A DNA stretch of 32,461 nt, taken from NCBI RefSeq assembly GCF_000173355.1, contig NZ_ABXA01000014.1, positions 1-32,461 of the forward strand, in the 5' to 3' direction. Position 1 is the stretch's first letter. Every line of letters begins with the position of its first letter. Shown here piece by piece: positions 8,714 to 17,320 of this stretch. The position numbers and the translations under genes were made by a program. The notes under the pieces were generated by a model. It worked only from the letters and a program-made list of their open reading frames with translations. It was not told the DNA's origin and searched no databases. The DNA comes from Anaerococcus hydrogenalis DSM 7454 (GTDB lineage: Bacteria; Bacillota; Clostridia; Tissierellales; Peptoniphilaceae).

Positions 8714-9691
8714 AAGGAAATAATACAAATAAATAACACCGATATAATCATGGGTTTATTCGGTAATTTTGATAAAAATAGAAAATATATTGAAAATAGG
8801 TTTGATGTAAAAATAAAAACTGAAAATGGAAATATAAGTATAAAGGGTGAAGAGGTAAATGTAAATCTTGCCATAAGGCTTATTGAAGAAGTAATAGAAG
8901 TTATAGAAAAAGAAAAAAGCATTGATTTTCAAAAATTAAAATACTTTTCTGATATGCTTGTTTCTGAAAACAAGGAAGTGATAAAGTCATCCTTGGACCA
9001 AGTTATTGTTACAACTGCAAATGGCAAACCTATTAAGCCAAAAACCTTAGGACAAAAATCTTATGTAAGTATGATCAATAATAATGATGTTGTTTTTGGA
9101 ATTGGGCCTGCAGGAACAGGAAAAACTTACTTGGCAGTTGCCATGGCCATAAGAGCCTTTAAAAATAATGAAGTAAATAGAATTATTCTTACAAGACCTG
9201 CTGTTGAAGCTGGTGAAAGTTTAGGATTTTTGCCAGGAGATTTGCAAGATAAGGTCGACCCATATTTAAGACCACTTTATGATGCGCTTTTTGAAATTTT
9301 TGGTTTTGAAACCTATCAAAGTTTAGTTGAAAAAGGAGTGATAGAAGTTGCTCCACTTGCTTATATGAGGGGAAGAACTCTTGATAATTCTTTTGTAATT
9401 TTAGATGAGGCACAAAATACAACCTTTGAACAAATGAAGATGTTTTTGACAAGACTTGGATATGGATCAAAGGCAATTATCACTGGAGATATTACCCAAA
9501 TAGACCTTCCTCGTGGGAAAAATTCTGGCTTAAAATCTGCCTCAAGAATTCTTAGAAATGTAAGAGGAATAGAATTTATGGAATTTACTGCAGTAGATGT
9601 AGTAAGACATCCTCTTGTTCAAAGAATTATTGAAGCATACGATAAGGCTGATAAGGAAAAAGAAAATAAAGATGAAATTAATAATAGATAA
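8702..9691 (+). CDS. phoH: PhoH-family ATPase
   Basis: Cytosolic P-loop NTPase of about 326-329 residues with the usual PhoH plan: a KH-like N-terminal region, Walker A GPAGTGKT at about 135-142, TRPAVEAGESLGFLPGD, Walker B VILDEAQN at about 232-239, and the TGDITQIDLP motif. It lies upstream of ybeY, its usual neighbour, which links it to RNA and ribosome metabolism. The end of the gene overlaps ybeY by 20 bp. The span is given from the GTG at 8702, the first in-frame candidate; by SD spacing the real start is more probably ATT at 8711, and the ATG at 8750 has no SD. Confidence 0.92.
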   Translation: MIKIKEIIQINNTDIIMGLFGNFDKNRKYIENRFDVKIKTENGNISIKGEEVNVNLAIRLIEEVIEVIEKEKSIDFQKLKYFSDMLVSENKEVIKSSLDQVIVTTANGKPIKPKTLGQKSYVSMINNNDVVFGIGPAGTGKTYLAVAMAIRAFKNNEVNRIILTRPAVEAGESLGFLPGDLQDKVDPYLRPLYDALFEIFGFETYQSLVEKGVIEVAPLAYMRGRTLDNSFVILDEAQNTTFEQMKMFLTRLGYGSKAIITGDITQIDLPRGKNSGLKSASRILRNVRGIEFMEFTAVDVVRHPLVQRIIEAYDKADKEKENKDEINNR

Positions 9692-10136
9692 TACTACAAA
9701 TGAAGATTTGACCCTTCAAAAAGATTTGGAAAAAGTCATAAAGGAAGTTTTGAAAGTTGAAAATGTAGATGAGAAAAAATGCGAGATCTCCCTTTCTTTT
9801 GTAGATGAGATAAAAATAAGGGACTTGAATAAGGATTTTAGGCAAACTGACAGGGTAACAGACGTTTTATCCTTTCCTATCGAAGACTTCTTCAATGAGG
9901 ATAGAAAAACCTTACTAGAAAAACCATATTTGATGCTTGGAGATGTGGTTATTTGTACAGATGTTGCAAGAAAGCAAGCAAAAGAATTGGGACATTCTTT
10001 TGAAAGAGAGATAATATATCTAACCTGCCATTCTATACTTCATCTGTTAGGATATGACCATATGGAAGAAGATGATAAAAAAATAATGAGATTAAAGGAA
10101 AAACAAGTTATGAAAAATCTTGGAGTATTCAAATGA
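9672..10136 (+). CDS. ybeY: Endoribonuclease / rRNA maturation factor YbeY
   Basis: Single-domain zinc protein of 154 residues acting in 16S rRNA 3' maturation and ribosome quality control. The signature HSILHLLGYDH supplies the three zinc histidines (HxxxHxxxxxH). DRVTDVLSFP and GDVVICTDVA are the other conserved blocks. The start at 9672 (MKLIIDNTT) is preferred over an upstream ATG at 9615 because it gives the family's N-terminus; it lies inside the end of phoH, so translation is coupled. The stop overlaps the next ATG (ATGA). Confidence 0.95.
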   Translation: MKLIIDNTTNEDLTLQKDLEKVIKEVLKVENVDEKKCEISLSFVDEIKIRDLNKDFRQTDRVTDVLSFPIEDFFNEDRKTLLEKPYLMLGDVVICTDVARKQAKELGHSFEREIIYLTCHSILHLLGYDHMEEDDKKIMRLKEKQVMKNLGVFK

Positions 10137-10951
10137 AAGACGAAAAACAATTAATTGAAGAAATTAAAAGTCAAGTTAAAGAAGAATTAAAAGAAGAAAA
10201 AAGAAGAGAAGACGAAGCCCAAAAATATATTCCAAAGACCAGATCTGCTGGGGAAAAATTTGTTAAGGGTTTTGACTATGCCTTTGAGGGTCTTGTTTTT
10301 GCTATAAACAATGAAAAAAATATGAAGTTTCATGTTTTGACCTCTATTCTTGTCCTATTTGTTTCCTTATTTTTAAATGTTTCAAGGGTAGAGATGATGT
10401 TTTTGGTTTTTTCTATTGCCTTTGTAATTTCTTGTGAACTTTTAAATACATCTTTAGAACAAGCAGTAAATCTTGCAGGTGAAGGGAAAAAATCCAAGGA
10501 AGCTAAGGCCAGCAAGGACCTATCAGCAGCTGCTACTTTTGTATCAGCCCTAAATACAATTTTTGTTGCCTACTTGGTATTTTTTGATAAGGTCGCAAAT
10601 TTCTCATCCTCAGTTGTACTAAGGATTTCAAGAAGACCATCTCATCTTGCCCTTATTGCAGTATCAATAGTAATTATTTCAACCATATTTTTTAAGGGGA
10701 TTTTTTATAAGGGACACGGAACAGCCTTTCATGGTGGATTTGTTTCAGGTCATACATCAATTTCTTTTTGTCTTGCAACAATTGGGGCTATGAGAGTTGA
10801 TGAGGGACTATTAATATTTATATTTTATGGACTTGCTATTATAGTTGCAGAAAGCAGGTTTGAGGCAAATATCCACTCACTTCCAGAAATTATTAGAGGG
10901 GCAATCCTAGGTACGGCAATAGCACTTTTAATATTTGGAGTATTTTCATGA
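10133..10951 (+). CDS. dgkA: Diacylglycerol/undecaprenol kinase fused to a PAP2 phosphatase
   Basis: Integral membrane protein of 272 residues. After a charged, helical N-terminus (1-40), residues ~43-150 are a DgkA domain: FDYAFEGLVFAINNEKNMKF, the CELLNTSLEQAVNL helix and AKASKDLSAAA. Residues ~165-270 are a PAP2 domain: SGHTSISFCL (core of the second phosphatase motif) and SRFEANIHSLPEIIRG (third motif with catalytic His). The kinase half phosphorylates a lipid alcohol, in Gram-positives mainly undecaprenol; the phosphatase half removes phosphate from lipid phosphates. Together they suggest balance of the undecaprenyl phosphate pool. ATGA overlaps join it to ybeY and cdd. Confidence 0.9.
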   Translation: MKDEKQLIEEIKSQVKEELKEEKRREDEAQKYIPKTRSAGEKFVKGFDYAFEGLVFAINNEKNMKFHVLTSILVLFVSLFLNVSRVEMMFLVFSIAFVISCELLNTSLEQAVNLAGEGKKSKEAKASKDLSAAATFVSALNTIFVAYLVFFDKVANFSSSVVLRISRRPSHLALIAVSIVIISTIFFKGIFYKGHGTAFHGGFVSGHTSISFCLATIGAMRVDEGLLIFIFYGLAIIVAESRFEANIHSLPEIIRGAILGTAIALLIFGVFS

Positions 10952-11351
10952 AAAAAGATTTAAAAGAACTAATAAAAGAGGCTATAGAAAATAAAAAAAT
11001 TCTTATTCACCTTATTCAAAATTTAGGGTATCAAGTCTAGTTTTGACAAAAAAAGGAAATATTTATAAGGGAGTAAATATAGAAAATGCTGCCTATTCTG
11101 TAACACTTTGTGCAGAAAGATCTGCCCTATCATCGGCAATAAGTGCAGGAGATAAGGAAATTGGTACTATAATAATTACAGGAGATAGTGATATGACCTA
11201 TCCTTGTGGAGTTTGCAGGCAATTTATGGCAGAATTTTTAGATTCAGATTCAAAGATTGTAATAGCAAATTCAACAGAAGATTATAAGATATATGGATTA
11301 AGGGATATTCTTCCATATAACTTTTCAAAAAAAGATTTGGAGGAGAAATGA
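10948..11351 (+). pseudogene. cdd: Cytidine deaminase, one-base frameshift near the N-terminus
   Basis: The ATG at 10948 overlaps the dgkA stop. Its frame reads MKKDLKELIKEAIENKK and then meets a stop at 11038. Adding one A to the A7 run at 10993-10999 gives NSYSPYSKFRVSS, the expected N-terminal cytidine deaminase block, and joins the long frame to 11351. That frame has the zinc-site motifs CAERSALSSA (Cys and catalytic Glu) and PCGVCRQ (two Cys), plus the NIENAAYS substrate loop. Full length would be about 134 residues, normal for the homotetrameric enzyme that deaminates cytidine and deoxycytidine. It lies between dgkA and era as in Bacillus. Confidence 0.88.
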
Positions 11352-12208
11352 AATCAGGTTTTGTATCGGTAGTTGGTAGGGCAAATGTAGGAAAATCTAC
11401 CCTAATGGAAAAAATTTTGGGAGAAAAAATTTCAATAATTTCAAATAAACCCCAAACAACAAGAGATGAAATAAAAATAATATATAACGACGAAAATTCA
11501 CAAATAATTTTTCTAGACACACCAGGTATCCAAACACCAAGAAATAAACTTCAAGAACACCTGCTTGAAGTTTCAGAAGATAGCCTTAAAGATTCAGATA
11601 TAGTAACATTTATAGTCGATAATTCCCTAAAAATTGGAAGGCTTGATAAGATGATTTTGGATTTATTAGAAAAATAAAAGTACCAAAAATTCTTCTTATA
11701 AATAAGTGTGACCTATTAGAAGAAGGGGAAATTGATCAAATAAAAAAGACCTACATAGGTTTAAATGCTTTTGATTATATAATTCCAATTTCAGCCTTAA
11801 ATGATGAAAATATTGAAAAATATATACAAACAATAAAAGAAATTTTACCTGAAGGACCCCTATATTATCCATCAGATATGATAACTGACAAAAATGAAAG
11901 ATTCATAGTATCTGAAATAATTAGGGAGAAAGCTTTAAGAAATCTTTCAAATGAAATCCCTCATGGAATTTTTGTAAGAATTGATCAGTTCAAAAAGAGA
12001 GATGATAAAAACTTATATGATATTTACGCTAGTATAGTTGTAGAAAGACCAAGCCATAAAGAGATAGTTATCGGTAAAAACGGAAGAAAAATCAAAAAAA
12101 ATCGGCATGGATGCAAGAGAAGAAATAGAAGTATTTATGGATAGCAAGATAAATTTAAAATTGTGGGTCAAGGTCGAAAAAGATTGGCGTAAAAACAAAA
12201 ATTGGTGA
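11348..12208 (+). pseudogene. era: GTPase Era with two compensating one-base indels
   Basis: Era binds the 3' end of 16S rRNA and couples 30S assembly to GTP. Three frame segments join into about 286 residues. Segment 1: G1 GRANVGKS at 10-17, QTTRD, and G3 DTPG. The frame stops at 11675; adding an A to the A5 run at 11670-11674 continues with KVPKILLINKCD (G4) and SAL (G5). Segment 3 starts after the KH motif [11 protein letters not shown], where an A8 run (12094-12101) has one A too many; removing it gives [10 protein letters not shown] and the normal C-terminus [11 protein letters not shown]. Everything the protein needs is present, so an intact gene misread at two A runs is the simplest view. 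Confidence 0.9.
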
Positions 12209-12214
12209 ATAGGT

Positions 12215-12972
12215 TTGGTTACAAGTGATAATTCAAATGTAGAAGGCTTTGTTTTAAGAGAATTTACTTACAAAGAGTCAAGCAAAATCATAGAAATTTT
12301 TACAAAAAATATGGGAAAAATTTCTGTGATTGCCAAGGGAGTTTTAAATAAAAAAAATACAAATCTTTCATCAACCCAAAGATTTGTAAAAGCTTCCTAC
12401 AATCTTTATAAATCTGGAGACAAATTTTTTGGGATAAAAGATGCCTCATTAATCAAATCTTATTCGAAATCTAATAAAAATTTTGATATAATAGTATATA
12501 AATCGGCTATTTGCGATTTATTATTAAGAACAATTGATTTTGACCAAAAAGAGCTTGTCTATAATTTATTAGACAAGACTTTTGAGAGCTTTGAAAAAGC
12601 AAGTGAAAATTATTTAAATATTTTCCTTTGCTTTTTATTAAAGTACATATCTTTTTCAGGCTTCAAACCAAATTTGAAAGGATGCTCCATCTGTGGAGAA
12701 AATATCAAGCCAAATTATGTATATTTTTCTATAGAAGATGGGGGAGTGGTTTGTAATTCTTGTAGGAGGAGAGACCATCAGTTGATTTATCTTACAAAAG
12801 AAGAATATTTGTTTATATTAAAATTAATCTACACTCCAACTGATAAGGTAGAAAAAATTGATTTAAAAATAGAAAAGAAAAACTTTTAAATTTGATAACA
12901 GCTTATGTTTTAGATTGTTTAGAAATTAGAAAATTTAGCTCACTTGAATGGGTAATTAAATTAGTCAAATAA
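12215..12972 (+). pseudogene. recO: DNA repair protein RecO, 3' frameshift
   Basis: RecO loads RecA onto SSB-coated DNA in the RecFOR path. The frame opens at a TTG (12215) and has the N-terminal OB fold (EGFVLREFTYKESSKIIEIF, GKISVIAKGV) and a zinc finger C-S-I-C ... C-N-S-C (GCSICGENIK, VVCNSCRRR). It stops at 12889, about 28 residues short. Adding one A to the A5 run at 12878-12882 leads into KLLNLITAYVLDCLEIRK and on to a TAA at 12970-12972, the expected C-terminal helix. Full length about 252 residues. The SD is weak; translation is probably coupled to era, which ends 6 bp upstream. Confidence 0.88.
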
Positions 12973-12984
12973 ATAGGAGAGAAA

Positions 12985-13860
12985 ATGTATTTTGAAGATT
13001 TAATGCTAAAATTAATAGAATATTGGGAAGGACAAGGTGCATCTTTCATGCTTCCTTACGATTCAGAAAAAGGAGCAGGAACAATGAATCCTCACACTTT
13101 TTTGAGATCTTTGGGAAAAGAACCTTGGAAAGTTGTTTATGTAGAACCATCAAGAAGACCAGCTGATGGTAGGTATGGAGAAAATCCAAATAGATTATAC
13201 CAACACCACCAACTACAAGTTTTGCTTAAACCAACTCCAGAAAATATTCAAGACTTATATTTAAAAAGTCTAGAAGTAATTGGAATTAATCCAAAAGAAC
13301 ACGATATTAGATTTGTAGAAGATAACTGGCAATCACCAACTCTTGGAGCTTGGGGACTTGGCTGGGAAGTTTGGCTTGATGGAATGGAAATAACCCAATT
13401 TACTTATTTTCAACAAGTAGGTGGAATAAACTGCGAGCTTGAAAGTGGAGAAATAACCATGGGCCTTGAAAGAGTTTGTATGTACTTACAAAACGTGGAC
13501 AATGTTTTTGATATTCAGTGGTCTGAAAATTTAAAATATTCTGATGTCTTTAAGTTACCAGAATATGAAAATTCAAAATATTCCTTCGAAGATGCTGATA
13601 GCGAAGTTTTGGAAAAATTATTTGAAATATACGAATCTGAAGCAAACAGATTAATTGATAAGGGACTTGTATACCCAGCTTATGATAATGTATTAAAATC
13701 ATCTCACACATTCAACACCTTGGATGCTATGGGAGCAATCTCAGCATCAGAAAGAAGTCACTATATTAAAAGAGTAAGAGATATTTCTAGTAAAGTTGCA
13801 AAAGCATATATTGAAAAAAGAGAAGAACTAGGATATCCACTTTTAAGAAAGGATAAGTAA
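12985..13860 (+). CDS. glyQ: Glycyl-tRNA synthetase alpha subunit
   Basis: Catalytic subunit of the bacterial alpha2-beta2 glycyl-tRNA synthetase, 291 residues. Class II features are clear: [19 protein letters not shown] at the start of the active site, [18 protein letters not shown] (motif 2 with its Arg), [37 protein letters not shown] and the C-terminal [14 protein letters not shown]. The SD AGGAGAG is well placed. The stop overlaps glyS by one base. No T-box leader precedes it, as it sits 12 bp after recO inside the operon. Confidence 0.97.
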   Translation: MYFEDLMLKLIEYWEGQGASFMLPYDSEKGAGTMNPHTFLRSLGKEPWKVVYVEPSRRPADGRYGENPNRLYQHHQLQVLLKPTPENIQDLYLKSLEVIGINPKEHDIRFVEDNWQSPTLGAWGLGWEVWLDGMEITQFTYFQQVGGINCELESGEITMGLERVCMYLQNVDNVFDIQWSENLKYSDVFKLPEYENSKYSFEDADSEVLEKLFEIYESEANRLIDKGLVYPAYDNVLKSSHTFNTLDAMGAISASERSHYIKRVRDISSKVAKAYIEKREELGYPLLRKDK

Positions 13861-15929
13861 TGAGCAAATATTTATTAGAAATAGGAGTTGAAGAATTTCC
13901 TTCAGCTTATATAAATTCAACAAAAAAACAACTTGAAGAAAAATTCAAAAAATTAATTGAAGAAAATAAATTAAGCCTGGAAGAAATAAAAGTAGAATCT
14001 ACTCCAAGAAGATTTGCAATCTTGCTTGATGGACTTGAAGAAAACAAATCAGAAGAACTTGTAAGCGTAAAGGGCCCTTCCAAAAAAATTGCCTATGATA
14101 ATGAAGGAAATCCATCAAAGGCACTTTTAGGATTTCTAAGAGGACAAAAGGCAGATATTTCTGATGTAATAATCAAAGATTTTAAGGGTGAAGAATATGT
14201 TTATGTAGAAAAAAAAGAAGAAAGCCCTTCTATAAAAGAAGTTTTGCAAAAAAATATTTATGAGCTTGTAAAATCATTAAACTTCCCAAGGTCTATGAGA
14301 TGGGGAGGAAGATCAATTAGATTTGCAAGACCAATTAGGTATTTCTTATCACTTCTTGACGATGAAATTTTGGATTTTGATGCTGAAGGAATAAAAGTAT
14401 CAAACACAACAAAGGGACATAGAGTTTTAGGAAAAAGCGAAATTGTAGTTGATAAAATTGATTCTTATTTAGACCTACTTAAAGAAAATTTTGTAATTTT
14501 ATCTTACAAAGAAAGAAGAGAAATAATTCTTAGAGGCCTCAATCGCTATGCTAAAGAAATTGGTGGTAAATTTCTAAAAGATGAAGATTTACTAGAAGAA
14601 GTTATAAATATAGTAGAATATCCTACAGTTTTGATGGGTGAGCTTGACCATGAATACTTAAAATTACCAAAAGAGGTAATTATAACACCAATGAAAGATC
14701 ACCAAAGATATTTCCCAATTGTAGATGACAATGAAAATTTGATGCCATATTTCTTACTTGTAAGAAATGGTGATGATTATGCTAAAGAAAATGTAATAAG
14801 TGGAAATAAAAAAGTACTTACAGCAAGACTTGAAGATGCAAAATTCTTCTATGACATTGACAATAATAAAAAGTTAGAAGAATATGTAGATCAATTAGAC
14901 AGACTAACCTTCTTTGAAGGTCTTGGATCAATGAAACAAAAGACTGAAAGATTGATTTCTTTATCAAAAAATTACCTTGAAGAATTTAAACTTGGAGAAG
15001 ATGTTTCTGATAATTTATTAAGGGCAGCTTATCTTTCAAAAGCAGACCTTGTTACAAAAATGGTTATAGAATTTACAGAACTTCAAGGAACAATGGGAAG
15101 AATCTATGCTACAAATTCTGGCGAAAATATCCAAGTTGCAAATGCAATAGAAGAAGCATATAAACCAAGAAGCTCAGAAGATTCACTTCCAAAGTCAGTT
15201 GCTGGAATTGTCTTATCAATAGCTGATAAGATTGATACAATAACAGGTCATTATATAATCGAAGATTATGTAACAGGAAGCCAAGACCCATTTGGACTTA
15301 GAAGATCTGCAATTGGTGTAATAAATATAATAGCTGATAAGAAAATTGATGTTGACATAAAAGATTTAGTAAAAGATTCTTTATTTGTATATACAGAAAA
15401 AAATGAACTTTCATTCGACTATAATCAAACTTTAGAAAAGATTACAGAATTTTTCATTGATAGGTTAAAAAATATGATGAATGATAAGGGATATAGGTAT
15501 GATCTTGTAAATGCAGTATTAAATACTGGAGAATCAAATGTGCTTTCTGTAATTGAAAAGGTAAAAGCCCTAGAAGAATTTGTTAAAAGAGATGATAGCG
15601 AAGAAATTTTAAACTATTTCACAAGAATTAATAACTTTACAAAAGACTTTGACTTAATTGATGTAAATGTTGAAAAATTAGATGAAGGATTAGAAAGACA
15701 ATATTATGATTGTATAAATAATCTTGAAAGTGAAAAATATCTAAGCCAAAAACTTTACCAAAAAGCTTTGGAAGAAATTGCATCAACAAGACAAATTGGT
15801 AACGACTACCTAGACAACACTATGATAATGGTAGATGATGAAGAAATAAAAAATAATAGATTGGCTCTATTAAATAAACTTGCTAAAGATATTTCGAGGG
15901 TATTTAATATAAAAGATTTAGTAAAATAG
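13860..15929 (+). CDS. glyS: Glycyl-tRNA synthetase beta subunit
   Basis: tRNA-binding subunit of 689 residues, full length for the family. It opens with LLEIGVEEFPSAYI, followed by ESTPRRFAILLDG, KGPSKKIAYD, the FPRSMRWGGRSIRFARPIR block, ITPMKDHQRYFPIVD, LTARLEDAKFFYDID and the HD-like region with SKADLVTKMVIEFTELQG. GSQDPFGLRR marks the C-terminal half before the anticodon-binding domain. No indel is seen over 2 kb. It starts on the last base of glyQ (TAATG) and is followed after 8 bp by the PPDK regulator gene, as in Bacillus. Confidence 0.97.
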   Translation: MSKYLLEIGVEEFPSAYINSTKKQLEEKFKKLIEENKLSLEEIKVESTPRRFAILLDGLEENKSEELVSVKGPSKKIAYDNEGNPSKALLGFLRGQKADISDVIIKDFKGEEYVYVEKKEESPSIKEVLQKNIYELVKSLNFPRSMRWGGRSIRFARPIRYFLSLLDDEILDFDAEGIKVSNTTKGHRVLGKSEIVVDKIDSYLDLLKENFVILSYKERREIILRGLNRYAKEIGGKFLKDEDLLEEVINIVEYPTVLMGELDHEYLKLPKEVIITPMKDHQRYFPIVDDNENLMPYFLLVRNGDDYAKENVISGNKKVLTARLEDAKFFYDIDNNKKLEEYVDQLDRLTFFEGLGSMKQKTERLISLSKNYLEEFKLGEDVSDNLLRAAYLSKADLVTKMVIEFTELQGTMGRIYATNSGENIQVANAIEEAYKPRSSEDSLPKSVAGIVLSIADKIDTITGHYIIEDYVTGSQDPFGLRRSAIGVINIIADKKIDVDIKDLVKDSLFVYTEKNELSFDYNQTLEKITEFFIDRLKNMMNDKGYRYDLVNAVLNTGESNVLSVIEKVKALEEFVKRDDSEEILNYFTRINNFTKDFDLIDVNVEKLDEGLERQYYDCINNLESEKYLSQKLYQKALEEIASTRQIGNDYLDNTMIMVDDEEIKNNRLALLNKLAKDISRVFNIKDLVK

Positions 15930-15937
15930 GAGATAAA

Positions 15938-16751
15938 ATGGCTCGTGGTGTATTGAATGTTTATATAATAAGTGATTCTACTGGAGAGACGGCTCAAACT
16001 TTTGCAAAATCAGTTGTAACTCATTTTCCAAATGTTAATTTCAATATAAATAGAAAATTTAATATTGACAGTGAAAATAAAATTGATAAAATAGTTAAAA
16101 AAAATCCCTGAAAAATCAATAATAATCCAAACTATTGCTGAAAAAAAGCTAGAAGAATATGTGAAGGAAAAAGCTTTAGAAAAAAATATAGAAGTAATAG
16201 ATATACTAGGACCGGCCCTTTCTTTGTTTGAAGAAGTTACAGGAGAGAAAGCCTTAAGGGAGAAAAAACTTACAAGAAAACTATCAAAAGATTATTTTTC
16301 AATGATAGAGGCAATAGAATTTGCTGTAAAATATGATGATGGAAAAGACAAAAGGGGAATAAAAGAAGCAGATATTGTTCTTCTAGGAGTATCAAGAACA
16401 TCCAAAACACCAGTAACTATGCTTTTGGCAACAAAAGATTTTAAAGTTTATAATCTTCCCTTAGTTCCAGAAATAAGACTGCCAGAGGAAGTTTTTGATA
16501 TAGACCCAAAAAGAATAATAGGATTAACTATAAATCCAGATAAATTATCAAAAATTAGGGAAGACAGGTCAAAAGGACTTGGTATAAATTCAAAAAGTGA
16601 TTATTTTGATAAAGAAAGAATCAATAGAGAATTAGAATATGCTAAGGAAGTCTTTGAAGATTTGGATTGTAAGGTAATAGATGTAACTTTAAATACAATA
16701 GAACAAACAGCTACAGACGTTCTAGAATACTATAAAAAGAATTTTTCATAA
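15938..16751 (+). pseudogene. PPDK / PEP synthase regulatory kinase-phosphorylase (DUF299), frameshifted
   Basis: Bifunctional regulator that inactivates pyruvate, phosphate dikinase with ADP and reactivates it by phosphorolysis. ATG at 15938 with AGGAGA upstream. The N-terminus VYIISDSTGETAQTFAKS is diagnostic. The frame ends at 16111; removing one A from the A8 run at 16097-16104 continues with KKIPEKSIIIQT and joins the frame that carries the P-loop-like GVSRTSKTPVTMLLA and the C-terminal TLNTIEQTATDVL. Repaired length is 270 residues, exactly typical. It is the last gene of the operon, and equivalents of Bacillus yqfL sit in the same place after glyS. Confidence 0.9.
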
Positions 16752-16757
16752 AATATT

Positions 16758-16780
16758 GCTGCTTTAGCAGCTCTATTTTT
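16758..16780 (+). terminator. Rho-independent terminator ending the phoH-glyS operon
   Basis: GCTGC-TTTA-GCAGC followed by TCTATTTTTT. Confidence 0.8.
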
Positions 16781-16795
16781 TATAAAAGGAGAATT

Positions 16796-17311
16796 ATGGA
16801 AAATACGAAACTTATACTATCAAGAAGGTTGATAATAAGAAGGTTTGAAAAAGAAGATTTGGAAAAAGATTTAGAATTTATAAAAGACCCAAAATTTTTC
16901 TATATGTCAAAAGTAGAAGATGAAAAAGGATTAATAGATACATGCCTTTCAAACTATGAAAATAAAAATAATTACAATTTTTGGCACATAGTAAACAAGG
17001 GGATGAATGATTCTATAGGAACAATAAGAGCAAACGAATGCGAAAATGGAGTTAGGATTTATATAATAATAAACAAGTCATTAAGAAATAGGGGCTATGG
17101 TAGGGAGGCCCTAGAAGCTGTAATAGATTATTTCTTTACCCTCGGGCAAGAAGAAGAAGTTTATGTAAAAGCAGGAAAAAATAATGAATCCTTTAAAACT
17201 CTTATAGATAAATTACACTTTAAAAAGTATGATGAAGATACAAAGTATAACTACTACAAGATGGATAATCTTGATTATATGAAATATTTTGCAATATTTG
17301 GAGAAATATAG
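16796..17311 (+). CDS. GNAT-family N-acetyltransferase
   Basis: Soluble protein of 171 residues with an RimJ/RimL-like GNAT fold: N-terminal SRRLIIRRFEKEDLE, beta strands around SIGTIRANE, and the acetyl-CoA pyrophosphate loop RNRGYGREALEAVIDYFF (R/Q-x-x-G-x-G/A). The later helix carries AGKNNESFKTLIDKLHFKKY, the usual place for an Asn-x-x-S. The substrate cannot be told. It has its own SD (AAAGGAG) after a terminator and ends 9 bp before guaA, so the two are probably cotranscribed. Confidence 0.82.
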   Translation: MENTKLILSRRLIIRRFEKEDLEKDLEFIKDPKFFYMSKVEDEKGLIDTCLSNYENKNNYNFWHIVNKGMNDSIGTIRANECENGVRIYIIINKSLRNRGYGREALEAVIDYFFTLGQEEEVYVKAGKNNESFKTLIDKLHFKKYDEDTKYNYYKMDNLDYMKYFAIFGEI

Positions 17312-17320
17312 GAGGGGTAG

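Noticed and set aside
12973-12984. Glycine T-box riboswitch before glyQ
   Set aside because: Only 12 bp separate recO and glyQ, and no leader structure fits.
16090-16112. Transcriptional slippage at A8 as deliberate control of the PPDK regulator
   Set aside because: Similar breaks occur at runs of only five bases in neighbouring genes, so a specific slippage signal is not supported.
16752-17320. Purine riboswitch controlling guaA
   Set aside because: The only leader before the acetyltransferase-guaA pair is 44 bp with a plain terminator, and guaA itself is 9 bp after the previous gene.
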